In this document: one piece after another, positions 11,576-24,120 of the stretch
Numbering within the stretch: position 1 is the stretch's first letter
Layout of the letters: every line of letters starts with the position of its first letter
Source: Cunninghamia lanceolata
Lineage: Eukaryota > Streptophyta > Pinopsida > Cupressales > Cupressaceae
Assembly (NCBI GenBank): GCA_027924645.1
Contig: BSBN01001017.1
Location: 10,070,501 to 10,134,500 of the forward strand
Direction: 5' to 3'
Length of the DNA: 64,000 nt
Program-made: the position numbers and the translations under genes
The notes under the pieces: generated by a model
Told to the model about the DNA's origin: nothing
Database searches by the model: none
What the model saw: the letters and a program-made list of their open reading frames with translations, nothing else

Positions 11576-12189
11576 ATTTCCACTAAATCTTTACACGAAG
11601 GAGCAGTTCCTGCTTCTAGAACCATTTTAGAGGTTGCACATATTTTTGATACAAATTTAGGCCATGTGAGCCTAGAAGAGTCCCACAAAAACATAGAACA
11701 AATGAAGAAAACAAATTTCATGGCTAGGCACCTTGCAAAAAGTGGTATCATATAGGCAGTTCTCTTTCCCATTTTTGTTCAATCCTTGGAACTAGTCATG
11801 ACTTGTACAAATTTCTATAATCAAGATACTGGGAAAATTAGGAACTCCTCAAATCAAGCAATTCTCCAAAACATACCTGATTGTATGAAAGAAATGTTTT
11901 TTATTAGGGTAAAAACTAGGTTTTTGAAAGGGCCTAGACCCTTTTATAGAAGAATGGCCAACAACAAAAAGTAGAAACACCAAGAAGCCAAGGAAATCTA
12001 GAAAAACATCAACAAGAGACGAACAACCCCTAGGCTATAGACTAAAAACAACCTATAAGCTATAACACAAAGAGGAACCAACATGGTTAAACACCCACCA
12101 AATAGAGACCTAGAACTCAATGCTCAAGGTCGCTTGAAAATAAAATGCTTTAGAGAACATTGGGCCCTCCCAATATCCCCTTTAGTTGT
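11576..12189. other. No supported gene; probable LINE 3' flank on the - strand
   Basis: Overlapping ORFs of 62-99 codons occur on both strands, none with a recognised domain. On the - strand the sequence follows directly after the LINE ORF1 remnant and may be its intergenic or 3' region. No LINE endonuclease or reverse transcriptase was found. Confidence 0.4.
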
Positions 12190-13159
12190 CTTGATGATAT
12201 ATATCTGATTCCTTGTCATCCTTCTCTGACACACAAGCCTAAGAATGAGGCCTATCCTTTGTAGGCAATTTATTAGGTGGAGCCTCCACACCACTACGAT
12301 CTATCAATGATTCATTAATAGGCTAAGTAGGAGACACCATCTAGACCTTATAGGTCCCCAAAATTTTCTCCCTTTTGCATGCAACTAGTCTTCGGATGAC
12401 CCACTTTGTTGCATTTGAGGCATAACACTCCAAATTTTTCATAGACTATTTGTTGTACCCATTTCCCAACTGGGAAGAAAAAAGTGACAAGATGGAAGCA
12501 CCTTGTTAACATCAACATTAACACCCTTGGTCTGTTGTTTAGAGAAAGAAGAAGGGACTCCCCAAGTTTGTCGCTACTTCACAGCCTAGAGTAAAGGGAG
12601 TTAGATTCATCCCCTCAGGTTCTAGGGTTATCTAGTCCTTGTTTGTTGTTCGACAACGGTCTATCTACTGTTCTTGTCCTATTTTTGTTCAGTGTGTGAC
12701 TTGTTTTGGCCTGTTCTACTGGGCTCCAATGGCCCTTGTTTGTAAGGGTTCCGCCCCTTGTTTGCTGTCTATTTAGTACACCCTTTTTTTTCCACTTACT
12801 TTATCAAAAACATCAACATTAACACAAAATCTTACAACCAATAGTCATTTTCTTGATTTGGTCACTGAATCCACAGTAATGAACTACCCAATGGAGTTTA
12901 CAATGCCTTCTAGCACCTCCTCATCCCAATATTCCAAAGGTAACTCAAGAAGTCTAACCCAAGCAGGGAATTTCTTAAAGACTTCCTTCTCTGGTTCATT
13001 AAACTTGGGTACCAATTTTTTAGCAGCAACCCTGATCTCCCAAGAAACCACATACCAAACAACATAATCTAGGCACAACCTTCCTGATTGGAGAAAGAAA
13101 TTATGAATAATCCCACTGTCATGGCCAAGATAACAAACAAACCACTTAGTCACCATTTT
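12190..13159 (-). pseudogene. LINE ORF1 remnant, C-terminal part (DUF4283 plus CCHC zinc knuckle)
   Basis: Read leftward from 13,156 the frame gives the DUF4283 core of plant LINE-type ORF1 proteins: KKLVPKFN, then FPAWVRLLELPLEYWDEEVL and, after stops, VTKSRK and RFCVNVDV. Further left, in another frame, comes KWVQQIVYEKFGVLCLKC, completing a CCHC knuckle CLKCNKVGHPKTSC near 12,395-12,440. ORF1 proteins bind the LINE RNA. Several stops and at least one frameshift make it dead. The N-terminal half lies 11.6 kb away at 24.7-25.5 kb because a chromovirus is inserted at 13,160, and a LINE tail is inserted at 12,525-12,808. Confidence 0.75.
12508..12825 (+). mobile_element. 5'-truncated LINE 3' end with 17-bp target-site duplication
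   Basis: The 17-mer AACATCAACATTAACAC occurs at 12,508-12,524 and again at 12,809-12,825. Between them is about 284 bp ending ATTTAGTACACCC, a T-run, then TTATCAAAA, the usual wording of plant L1-type 3' ends. The interior (TTGTTCGACAACGG, CTTGTTTGTAAGGGTTCCGCCCC) looks like LINE 3' UTR. Long target duplication, 5' truncation and an A-ending tail are hallmarks of target-primed reverse transcription. It interrupts the DUF4283 ORF on the opposite strand. Confidence 0.8.
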
Positions 13160-15702
13160 TGTAACATCCCAACTGGAATATTAGATAAACTCAAACATAA
13201 TTAAGCAAATATTCACACTTTTTTTTAAAGAGAAATATCCATAACCAATATATTACATATTTCAAAAAGTCACTTCACATGCGACTTACAAATTGCACAT
13301 CTAACAAATGGTCGTATTTCTTACGACTTACAATTTTATCAAAATCATTTACAAAATAAGCAATGTGTTCCTATTCACAAGTCTTCAACAGTCAACTACA
13401 GAGGAGAGAGAGAGCATCACCCTGGTGTTTTTCCTCCAAACACAGATTGACGGTCCGTCGCTCACCTTCCTTTGTGGAAGCAGACCTTCCCTTCACGAGG
13501 GTATTAGATAATGAGAATCAACTAATTCCATATGCCATCTGAGAGCTAGTGATATGTCCTAGCTAATGACAATCGGGTTTACAACTCTTGTCTAGCTCTA
13601 GCTATGTTTGACCCATTCTGATTGTTCAGCTATCTGGTATGCTGTGAACCGACAATGCAAGTAGTGACTTTTGCATTACTTTGGCCAAAGTTTCATATAT
13701 GAAAATAGTCGTATGTTCACTCACTCTTTTCTTGGCTTGGAGACAACATTCTTATTAATCATTTATTTTCTTTATATATAACAACTCTCTTGGTCTTATA
13801 CCACATTAGTCATAAAGATATATACCCTTATCTACTAGTCATTCTTGACAAGTCTAGAGGGCGAGAGTTTAGGTGACTGGTGTAAACATATATTGAGTCC
13901 CTCTTTGCATTATTGCAATCATTGGTCTATGACATTTTGTCATCTACTCAATAGCTTGTTTACCTAATCCCATGCTCATCCATAGTCATCTACACTTATA
14001 AGGTTGACATTTAAGCCATATAGATTATCAAATAAAGACTTTATCTGTCTTAATAAATATTCGACTCATAATCTATTGATAATAATCTATAAATGCGTAA
14101 TCATACAAATTAAATACTTCTTTTTATATATCTCAAAGAGAGAATTCCAACTATCGTGCAATAGTCTAAATCTTGACTTTTCGTTGGCATAAAGAGTGTT
14201 GAACTCAAGACATTCTTGTGGCTATACTTGGCCTAAAATAGGTAAAAGAATATTTCTCCACAAAACTAGAATATAGATAAATTAGGATAATTCCATAATA
14301 GCATCCACAAATAACTCTAATTTTCTCCATATTTCAATTGAAATAACAATCTAACATCAAGTGTTTTCTACACTATGACTTTGTCTTTTATACTAGATTT
14401 TTAAGCTTTCTAAAACACACTCTCAATCCTCTTAATCCATGGTTAGTAAGAGAAGTATACTTTATAAATGACCTTCTCTTAGGTCCTATAAATTTGCTAT
14501 TGACCATTTCTAGGTTACTAACCTAAGCTTGGTTTTCAACAAACAATCGGTCTCTTATAAGACTTGGGTTATACTTTTTACCATCGACCTCCATGTTGTA
14601 ACACATTTGGCCTAAGTTTAAAACACAATCAACTTGAGTTTATTAACTCAGTCGGCCTCTATGTAATATCTCAATTGGCCTCTTACATATCATAGTCAGC
14701 CTCTATGTACTATCATGGTCAACCTCTTATATATCATAGTCAGCCTGTATGTAATATCATAGTACTTGGCCTAAATATATGGTAACACATTCAACCTACA
14801 ATCATGAATGATCGGTTATTGACTTATACCATTAACCATTTAGCTTATTACTTGGCCAACAGACTTAATTAGTCAGCCTATAATCATGATAGTCGACCTT
14901 AAGACTTACACAGTTGGCCCTTTTATCATAATACACAGCCTCTTAAGACTTACACAGTCGGCCTCTTAACATATTACATGGCCTTAAGACTTACACAATT
15001 GGCTGTTTAACATATTTACTTCCCAATACACCATTATCGAATGGTTCGATTACCAGTCCTTCGACTGTTATCACCATTCCTAATATGTTTTGATAGACAA
15101 TAAGGTATATATAAATACAAAGGTTAAACATGTCTTTTGAGTCATTCTACTCTATCTCTAACTGAGATACATAACTTATAAATACAAATTTTAATCCTCA
15201 ATTGAGGACAAACAACAATAGAATCTTTGCATACATCTACTTGCAGTTTCAAACAAACGTAAAGCAATATCAAGATATAGATATCATCTCATTCAGTGTA
15301 AATAATGAACTTACCTATTGTATGCTACAGGCAACATGCTAACAAGATCTTGCTTCCTCCTACACTCCTCTTTTCTGCTCTCTTTCTCTCGAGTCTTTTC
15401 CAAAGTATCATCCCTTCTCTCTACCCTCTTCTCCAAAACACCCACCTCCCTTTAATCAAAAAGCTGCATCTCAAAGTTATGGGTGCATCATTAAACCACC
15501 ACTCCACAGCTCTCTCCATATCTTCGCATCTTTCTCTACATGCAAAAAATAGTGGAGAGTATGGAGCTATTGCTCCTTTCTCCACTCCCAAGCATCTAGG
15601 GAGTTCGCTAGAAGAAAAATGAGACTTTTTACCTTATCTACATAATTATTAACTATAACAACAACAACAACAACAACAATAATAATAATAATAATAATAA
15701 TC

Positions 15703-15737
<35 letters not shown>

Positions 15738-16344
15738 TTTATAAATAGACATAACATACTTATCTAATAGATGTCGATATTATGTACTTTTGAACACTAA
15801 ATGTGTTCATCTGAAGCACAATTATCGACAGAGAATTCTCACAAGTTGACTAAGATCTTAAAAACAAAATTAAACATGTTTAGTCAACTTACACACATAA
15901 GCTTGTCATCCAAAGACATACACCAAGTTTCTATCAGACGACAAAAAGGATTTAACTTTTGTCTTAATGACGACATAGCTGACAAGAAGTAACATGATCT
16001 CTCTTTACTAAGTATATGTGTGTGAGTTTCCATATGGCATAAGGATCATTGCATTCACGTGATCTAATATCCTCTCCATGGTGATACTCTCTCTCCTCAT
16101 ATCAGAGGGAAAAATACATTGTTCTTGCATCCACCTCAGTTACATGACAGTAGTTAGTCCATTTCATCATTTTAACCACGTGTTCAATAATGACATCATA
16201 AACAATTATTTCTTGCATATAAATAAATATAAAACAAATGCATTTCACATCATTACTATGATCATAATATTTTCTTAAACTAACTATCTGTTTCCTTGAA
16301 AATAATGAAAATAAATACATTAGTTTTAAAAACAGGGTGTGACC
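13160..16344 (-). repeat. 3' LTR of the chromovirus (left copy)
   Basis: About 3.19 kb, starting TGTAACATCCCAACTGG and ending GGGTGTGACC on the + strand; the last base differs from the TGACA of the other copy. It contains a GAGA run (13,401-13,413), a series of short GTCGGCCTCTTA-type direct repeats at about 14,570-15,010, and an AAC/AAT microsatellite at 15,656-15,738. The small ORFs in it (such as 15,305-15,622) also appear, changed, in the other LTR and are not genes. Confidence 0.92.
15656..15738 (+). repeat. (AAC)n/(AAT)n microsatellite in the 3' LTR
   Basis: A run of CAA units changes into a run of AAT units. The same compound microsatellite, with fewer AAT units, lies at the equivalent place of the other LTR (about 24,066-24,118), so it was part of the LTR before insertion. 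Confidence 0.9.
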
Positions 16345-16361
16345 TATCTCCCCCTTTAAAG
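16345..16361 (-). other. Polypurine tract of the chromovirus
   Basis: On the coding strand CTTTAAAGGGGGAGATA lies directly upstream of the 3' LTR start. Such a purine run primes plus-strand DNA synthesis in LTR retrotransposons. Confidence 0.75.
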
Positions 16362-16395
16362 ATCATCATCCTTGATGATTATGTCCAAGCCAAAA

Positions 16396-16866
16396 ATAAA
16401 TACTTCAAACATGTTCTTGTACGTCATGCTATATAAAAAGATGTGGAAAGTTTTGATAGGTATCATTGTAATCCTCCCAGGTAGCATTTTCCTCCGAATA
16501 CTGGTCCAACTGAACCTTGCATTGGGTAACCTCTTTGTTATGCAGGTAGAGCTTATGTACCTCAAGCACTTTGAGAGGTTCGATCATGACCACTCCTGGG
16601 TCTCGTGCTTGTAGAGCATTCCAATCAAGTATATGATTAGATTCTGATATGTATCTCTTCAAATATGACACATGGAAAAAATCATGCATTCTAGCAAGGG
16701 CTGGTGGTAGAGCTATCCTATAAGCAACTAGATTAACCACTTCTAGGACTTCAAAAGGTCTAACATATCTAGGTGCTAGTTTGGTAGACTTTCCAAACTT
16801 AATTGGTCTCTTTTATGGTTTAACTCTTAAGAGAACTTTATCTCCTACTGAGAATTGTCATGGTAT
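16396..16866 (-). pseudogene. Chromovirus integrase C-terminus and chromodomain
   Basis: The frame shows the integrase tail (LARMHDFFHVSYLKRYI, corresponding to the HNVFHVS.L..Y block of gypsy integrases) and, about 60 residues on, a chromodomain-like stretch: VLEVHKLYL.NKEV...KVQLDQYS.ENATWED.......FPHLF. The chromodomain is thought to direct integration to heterochromatin. The aromatic cage residues are only partly kept. The piece is separated from the integrase core by stops around 16,740-16,866. Confidence 0.75.
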
Positions 16867-17700
16867 TCACTTGGCATCAACATAGCTTTTATGTCTATCA
16901 TTTGCTTCTGATAATCTTTTCCTAATCAACTTTACTTTCTCTTCCATTTTTGGAAGCATTTCTAGCCCAAGGCAAATCCTATCCTCTATCTTATCCCAAC
17001 TTATAGGAGTTTGACACTTCCTACCATACAATGCTTCGAATGGAGCCATTTTAATTGTAGAATGATAAGAGTTATTATATGCAAATTCAACTAGTGGAAG
17101 ATACTCTTCCCACTTATACTGCTTATCAATGCAATAAATCCTCAACAAATTCTCCAGTATTTGATTTACTCTCTCAGTTTGTCCATCTATTTCTAGATGA
17201 TAGGCTAAGCTTATATTTAGTTGTGTTCCCAAAGCTGAGAACAAAGTTTTCTAAAAGCTTGAAGTTATCCGAGCATCTCTATCTGAAATTATCTTTTTCT
17301 GGAATTCCATGCAACCTAAAAATTTCTTGCATGAACTTCTTGGCTAATATGGGCACTCCATCTGTAAGATTACTAGGTATAAAATGAGCTCCCTTAGTAA
17401 GTTTATCCACTACTATAAGATTAACATCATGCTTATAACAAGATGAATAGGTAATCCTTGGACAAAATCCATACTAATAACCTGTCGTTTCCATTTAGGT
17501 ATGTCATGAGGATACAAAAGTCCTGCTGAGTGCTGGTGTTCAACTTTAACTCGTTGACACTCTAGGCATCCTACCACAAATCTTGCAACATCATTTTTCA
17601 TTCCCAAAAATATAAGGGTTTCACATCCACTAACAACTTTGTCACTCCAAGATGACCTGAATATGGTGCAGAATGCGCTTCTTTCCACACAGTTCTTAAA
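16867..17700 (-). pseudogene. Chromovirus integrase zinc finger and catalytic core
   Basis: From right to left: the CxxC part of the zinc-binding domain (VGCLECQRVK), the first acidic residue in SMDFVQGLP, the second in SDRDARITS at about 17,270, and the glutamate in IDGQTERVNQ, followed by YNNSYHSTIKMAPFEALYGR. The catalytic D-D-E residues therefore remain, but a frameshift near 17,300 and a stop just after the second D (where the family has tryptophan, TGG to TAG) break the chain. The enzyme would insert the cDNA into the genome. Confidence 0.85.
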
Positions 17701-17737
17701 TCTCCCTGATTTGGAACATACATTTTGTTATTGAATC

Positions 17738-18590
17738 TCAATAACCATCAGGTTCAAAATCAAATCCGTCATACCTTGTATCTTGAGGATTTTCTGTTAA
17801 AGCTTTCAAATTTTGCTCATAATATTCATCATCGATCAAATTTTTCAATATATAAGCTTTGAAATAAGAGTGCACTGATACTCTTGCCGATATGTGCCTT
17901 CTTCGACTCAAGGAATCAACCACTCTATTTCCCATACCTTTAATGTAATTAACCTCAAAATCATAATCAAAGATGAGCTCTAACCATCTTATTTGTCGGA
18001 CATTAAGGTTAGGTTGTGTGAAGATGTACTTCAAACCTTGTTTATCAGATTTTAATTCAAATTGCTTCCCCAACAAATAATGCCTCCATACTTGGAGAGC
18101 ATGCACAATTGCTACTAATTCCAAATCGTGAGGGGCATAATTATGCTCATAAGATCACAACTTCCTGGACTCATAGGATACAACTTGGTCTTCTTGCATG
18201 AGCACTCCTCCTAACCCTTCTCCTGAAGCGTCAGTCACAACAACAAAATGATCCTCTAGGTTTGGCACTTTAAGAATTGGTCTTGAAGTCAATTTCCTTT
18301 TAAGAATATTAAAATCTTTTTCACATTTATTAGACCACTCAAACCTCTTTCCTTTTCTCTGCAAGGAAGTGGTAGGATGGATAATTCTAGAAAAGTTAAA
18401 AACAAACTTTCTATAATACCTTGCTAATCCAATAAAATGACGCACTTCATGCATGTTTTTAGGAGTAGGCCATTCTAAAATAGCCTTTATCTTCGATGGA
18501 TCTACAAAAATTCCTTTAGACGATATGATATGACCCAAGTACTGCACCTCTTTTTGAAAGAAAGTACATTTGGATAACTTTCCATGAAGT
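17738..18590 (-). pseudogene. Chromovirus RNase H region
   Basis: Two fragments. The RT-connection part has QYLGHIISSKGI, DPSKIKAILEWPTPK and ARYYRKFV, and ends in the RNase H block DHFVVVTDASGEGLGGVLMQ. After a stop, ELVAIVHALQVWRHYLLGK, F.LKSDKQGLKYI and NRVVDSLSRR complete a gypsy-type RNase H. The D, E, D, D pattern is visible (TDAS, ELVAI, SDKQ, VDSLSR). It removes the RNA strand after reverse transcription. Stops between the fragments make it inactive. Confidence 0.85.
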
Positions 18591-18604
18591 TTATGATCCC
18601 TGAG

Positions 18605-19400
18605 TCATTGTAGAACTATCTGCAAGTGTAGATGATGTTCCTCCTCATTACAAAAGTAGATTAAAATATCATCTGAAAACACCATAACAAATTTGTCTAG
18701 ACAGTCTCTAAAAACATTGTTCATCAAATTCATAAATATTGTAGGAGCATTGGTCAAACCAAAAGGTAAGACTGTGAACTCATAATGCTTATACCTTGTT
18801 CGAAAGGCTGTCTTGTGAATATCTTCTTCCTTCACTCTCAATTGGTGATAACCTGATCTAAGGTCAATTTTGGAAAATACAGCGACATCACGCATTTGAT
18901 CAAAAAGATCGTCTATGTGTGGTAAATGATACTTGTTCTTAATCATTTCTTCGTTAAGCATACAATAATCTATACAAATATGTAGAGTGCCATCTTTCTT
19001 CTTAACAAAGATCACTGGTGCTCCCCAAGGCGATACACTAGGTCTAATCAACCCTTTTTGCAACAATTCCTGGAGTTAAGCTTTTAGCTCCATCAACTCA
19101 GTAGTAGTGATCTGATAAGGTGCTTTGAACATCGGTTCTGAACTAGGAATAATATCTATTGCAAAATCAAAAAATCTCTTCAGGGGCAAACCTAGAAGGT
19201 CTTCTAAAAACACATCTCGAAAATCTTGAAGAAAAGGGTACTCTTCAAAATCCATCTCTTCATCTTTTACCTCTTGCATTTTAACTACACACATTTGGCA
19301 TCCTTTTTATTTTTCTCTTTTTAGTTGCATCACGAAAATTTGCCTAATTTTCATTTCTCACTGAAAACCTTGGATAAGGACAACATTTCCATTATCATCA
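18605..19400 (-). pseudogene. Chromovirus reverse transcriptase
   Basis: The linker FPFLQDFRDVF-like sequence and the TTELMELKA block come first, then (after a TAA at about 19,076 that replaces a glutamine codon) [55 protein letters not shown] and the active site VFSDDILIY, normally VFIDDILIY. Both DD residues are present. The fragment ends at a TGA near 18,605 replacing a coding codon in the thumb. It is typical gypsy RT, broken by stops. Confidence 0.88.
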
Positions 19401-19576
19401 ATGCATTCTACTATTTTGGATAGACAATTAACTTTTGCCCTAAGTTGAGATAGCCATTTCATCCCTAAGATGACATCGTAGGATCCTAGATGTGCTACAT
19501 ATAGGTTGACCTCCGTGCAAAAAATAGGTAGGTTTAATCTAGCTTCAAATAAGCATTGCTCTACTCAAGCTCTTCA

Positions 19577-20892
19577 CTAATTTGTGAACTCTACTATCCA
19601 TGAATTAGCCATGAAACCAACTTTCCTAGATATTTTATCAAGTATTCCAGGGTTCACAAAATTTTTAGTTTCTCCTGTATCTATAAGAATAGAAATTGGG
19701 GTTCCAAGAAGAGTACATGTGGTTTCAATAGGAGTAACCTGATACTCATCTTGACTACTATCAAGAGCAACATGAATCCTTTGTTGAAAAGTCATTTGCT
19801 GTGAAAGTAAAGGTTTACCTCCATAAGAATTCCCTTGACTCTTTATGGGGCACTGGTTAGCATAATGATCTCCTCCACACGTGAAACTCCCTCTAGGAAG
19901 ACCTCTCTTTCTTGAAGATTGGTTGATATTATCTTCCTTTAGGATTAGAATCCTTATTTCCATCCCTGGATTCATTTCTGTTAAATCTAGAACTTTTACC
20001 ATGGTTCCTTTCTTTGGATTCCTAATTCTTGTTTCTCTTTTTGAAGGATGTTGAAGGATGACTCCAGTTAAATTTCCTTCGACATCTTTCTCAATACACA
20101 GAGATAGATTTGAGCTTCTACTCTTGCTTGATGGTTTTCTCAAAAACTTGATCCATGGTTGTCGGTCCATGTGAACATCTACTTCTCTGCCAATCTGATC
20201 ATTCAAGCCTAGGATAAACTTCCTTATTCTATATCTTTCATCCTTTTGATATTGTGGCACATACTTCAATAGCCTAGTAAAATTTTCCCAATATTTAGTG
20301 ACAGCCATATCTCCTTGACGCAGATTTTGAAAATCTGTTAATTTTTGGTCAAAATAAAGTTGGGGCAAGCACCTTTTCCTAAATATGACCACAAATTGAT
20401 CCCAAGTTAGGCTCAAGGAACTCAATCCTAATTCAATTTTCTTGTTCATCCACCACATGGATGCTTCTCCAGCTAACTGGTATGCTCCCCATATAGCCTT
20501 GGTGATCTCATAATAGTTTATTATCTCAAAATATTTTTCCATCTCTGTTAGCCAAGCCTCAACTGCATCTCCACTCACCGTTCCATTGAACTTAGGAGGT
20601 ATAAATTTCTTCAAATATCGGGCTAACTCGCTGGTGAGACGGGTTTTTTCCTCATTTTGCATTAGTGAGTCTTGGTTATTTAATCTTGGTTCTCCATGAA
20701 AACCAGATTCTTCTCTTCCTTCAGAGTGGTGTTCTTGATTTGTTTCTTCGCTCTAACTTCTTGTTCTAGGGCTTCTAATCTTCCTTCTGTTTCATTTAAA
20801 ACTAACTAAATTTGATCTAATTTTTCCATGGGGTTATTCTTAGGATCTGTGCCATCTGGGTTCCCTCTTGGTTGATTTTTAGAGTGTTCCAT
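19577..20892 (-). pseudogene. Chromovirus gag and protease
   Basis: The original start is probably the ATG at 20,890-20,892 (MEHSKNQPRGNPDGTDP...), whose frame is interrupted by stops and a frameshift before the 361-codon open stretch from 20,662. That stretch has a gag capsid region (FIPPKFNGT, AEAWL-like VEAWLTEMEKYF, GEASMWW, QFVVIFRKRCLP, RQGDMAVTKYWENF) and a CCHC knuckle whose first cysteine is serine (SFTCGGDHYANQCP). It then shows the protease aspartate in ILIDTGETKNFV. Gag packages the element RNA; the protease would cleave the polyprotein. The missing knuckle cysteine and the frameshift argue that it is non-functional. Confidence 0.85.
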
Positions 20893-21607
20893 AACAATAC
20901 CACACCTAATCATTGCATAGAAATTTATCAAAACATGTAACTTTTTAGTACACTGTCATAAAAGTACAAGTTCATAAATACTGAAACTCAGAGATTCATC
21001 ACACAAACATTTGCTTACTCAAAAAGGCAAAACTTTACTTTATTCACTTTCTGGATCTTTACATCCTTATTCAAATACAAAACTTTTTGTGAAAAGAAAA
21101 TGTCTACATATCACTTTCTGATAGAGTAAATTCCTCTGGTTCATCTTCTCCATTAGAATCAAGTACCACAAATTTAGCAGGTGAATGTACTCGTGAGTAC
21201 TCCTTCAACACCTCTAGACTCATAACAAGCACATCTTGAACACACCCGAAAAGCATGTCACAATGTGCAGATGGTTTACTAATCTTAAAAATAGTAGGGG
21301 TTGAGAATCTTTTTGCCTCCTCAAGTTGTTTCCTCCTTTCCAGGCAGATACGTTTGAGTGCATCAGCTAGAGTTTAAAAATTAGTGAGCTAAGCTTCCTT
21401 TGCATAACTCACTATATCTTCCATCTTTGGTTCAGGAGATGGCTCTTTCTTAATAGTGATCTTAGGCATTTCACCAAGTTTTGTTTTCTTGGCTCATTTT
21501 CTTGTCCTTCTATTTCCTGCCATTCTGCCACAAGAACAAATGTTTTAACATTAGCATATCTTGCCAATCTTGCAAAACCTTGCAATGAGCTCCAAGGTCC
21601 AAGTGTT
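20893..21607 (-). other. Chromovirus 5' leader
   Basis: About 0.7 kb between the primer site and gag. An 84-codon open frame (21,412-21,666) runs through the primer site and is not a separate gene as far as I can tell. Confidence 0.6.
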
Positions 21608-21631
21608 GAACCTGGTAGCTCTGATACCATG
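21608..21631 (-). other. Primer-binding site, initiator Met-tRNA type
   Basis: On the coding strand, next to the end of the 5' LTR, ATGGTATCAGAGCTACCAGG matches the standard plant retrotransposon site TGGTATCAGAGC complementary to the 3' end of initiator tRNA-Met. It fixes the right LTR as the 5' LTR. Confidence 0.92.
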
Positions 21632-21878
21632 TGTAACATCCCAACTGGAATAGTAGATAAACTCAAACATAATTAAGCAAATATTCACACCTTTTTTTAA
21701 AGAGAGAAATATCCATAATCAATTTATTACATATTTCAAAAGAAGGTCGCTTCACACGTGACTTACAAATTGCACATATAACAAATGGTCGTATTTCTTA
21801 CAACTTACAATTTTATCAAAATCATTTACAAAATAAGCAATGTGTTCTTGTTCACAAGTCTTCGATAGTCAACTATAG

Positions 21879-21918
<40 letters not shown>

Positions 21919-24085
21919 ATCACCCTAGTGCCTTTTCTCCACTGGTCTACCTTCCTTTGTGGAAGTGGCCCTTCCATTCATGAGGGTATTAGATAATGAG
22001 AATCAATTGATTCCATATGCCATTTGAGAACTAGTGATATGTCCTAGCTAATGATAATCAGGTTTACAACTCTAGTCTAGCTCTAGCTATGTATGACCCA
22101 TTCTCATTATTTAGCTATTTGGTACACCTTGAACCGACAATGCAAGCAGTGACGTTTGCATTACTTTGGCCAAAGTTTCATATATATAAATAGTCATATG
22201 TTCACTTACTCTTTTCTCAACTTGGAGACAAAATTCTTATTAATCATTTATTTTCTTTATACATAACAACTTTCTTGGTCTTACTTATACCACATTAGTC
22301 ATAAAGACATATACCCTTATCTACTAGTCATTCTTGACAAGTTTAGGGTGAGAGTTTAGGTGACTTGTGTAAACATATATTGAGTCCCTCTTTTCATCCT
22401 TGCAATCATGGGTCTATGACATTTTTCCATCTACTCAATAGCTTGTTTACCTAATCCCATGCTCATCCATGGTCATCTACACATATAAGGTTGACATTTA
22501 AGCCATATAGATTATCAAATAATGACTCTATCTATCTTAATAAATATTCAACTCATAATCTGTCGATAATAAGCTATAAATGCGTAATCATACAAATTAA
22601 ATACTTCTCTTTATATATCTCAAAGAGAGAATTCCATCTATCATGATAGTCTAAATCTTGACTTTTTGTTGGCATAAAGAGTGTTTCTCAAGACATTCTT
22701 GTGGCTATACTTCCAGCCTAAAATAGGTCAAAGAATATTTTTCCACAGAATTAGAATATAGATAAATCAGGATAATTCCATAATAACATCCACAAATAAC
22801 TCTAATTTTCTCCATATTTCAACTGAAATAGCAATCTAATGTCAAGTGTTTTCTACACTATGACTTTGTCTTTTATACTAGCTTTTTAAGCTTTCTAAAA
22901 CACTCTCAATCCTCTTAATCCATGGCTAGTAAGAGAAGTATACTTTATAAATGACCTTCTCTTAGGTCCTATAAATTTTGTATTGATCCTTTCTAGGTTA
23001 CTAACCTAAGCTTGGTTTTCAACAAACAATCAGGTCTCTTATAAGACTTGGGTTATACTTTTCACCATTGACCTCCATGTTGTAACACATTCGGCCTAAG
23101 TTTAAAACACAGTCGACCTAAGTTTATTAACTAAGTCAACCTCTATGTAATATCTTAGTTGGACTTGTAGATATCATAGTTGGCCTCTTATATATCATAG
23201 TTAGCCCCTATGTAATATCACAATAGGCCTCTATGTAATATCATAGTACTTGGCCTGAATATGGTAACACATTCGGCCTACAATCATGAATGATCGGTTA
23301 TTGACTTATAGCATCGACCATTTAGCTCATTACTTGGCCATCAGACTTAATCAATTGGCCTATAATCATGATACTTAGCCTTAAGACTTACACATTCGGC
23401 CTCTTAACATATTACATAGCCTTAACACTTACTCAGTCAACCATTTAACATATTTACTTCCTGTTACACCATTATCGAATGGTTCGATTACCAGTCCTTT
23501 GACTATTATCACCATTCCTAATATGTTTTGATAGACATTAAGTTATATATAAATACAAAGGTTAAACATGTCTTCTAAGTCATTCTACTCTATCTCTAAC
23601 CGAGATACGACACTTATAAATATAGATTTTAATCCTTAATTGAGGACAAACAACAATAGAATCTTTGCATACATCTACTTGCAATTTCAAACGAATGTAA
23701 AACAATATCAAGATATACATATCATCTCATTCGATGTATACGATGAACTTACCTATTGTATACTATAGGCAACACGCTAACAAGATCTTTCTTCCTTCTA
23801 CATTCCTCTTTTCTGCTCTCTTTCTCTCAAGTCTTTTCCAAAGTATCCTCCCTTTTATCAAAAAGTCACCTCTCAAAGTTATAGGCGCATCATTAAAGCA
23901 CCACTCCACAGCTCTCTCCATATCCTTGCATCTCTCTCTACATGCAGAAAATAGTGGAGGGTATGGAGAGTATGGAGCTATTGCTCCTTTCTCCACTCCC
24001 AAGAATCTAGGGAGTTTACTAGAAGAAAAATGAGACTTTTTACCTTATCTACATAATTATTAACTATAACAACAACAACAACAAC

Positions 24086-24120
<35 letters not shown>

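Noticed and set aside
15305..15622. 105-codon ORF MNLPIVCYRQ... and its partner at 23,734-24,033
   Set aside because: Both lie at the same place in the two chromovirus LTRs and are LTR sequence; indels shift the frame between copies.
15567..15752. Ile/Val-rich ORF on the - strand
   Set aside because: Translation of an AAC/AAT microsatellite.
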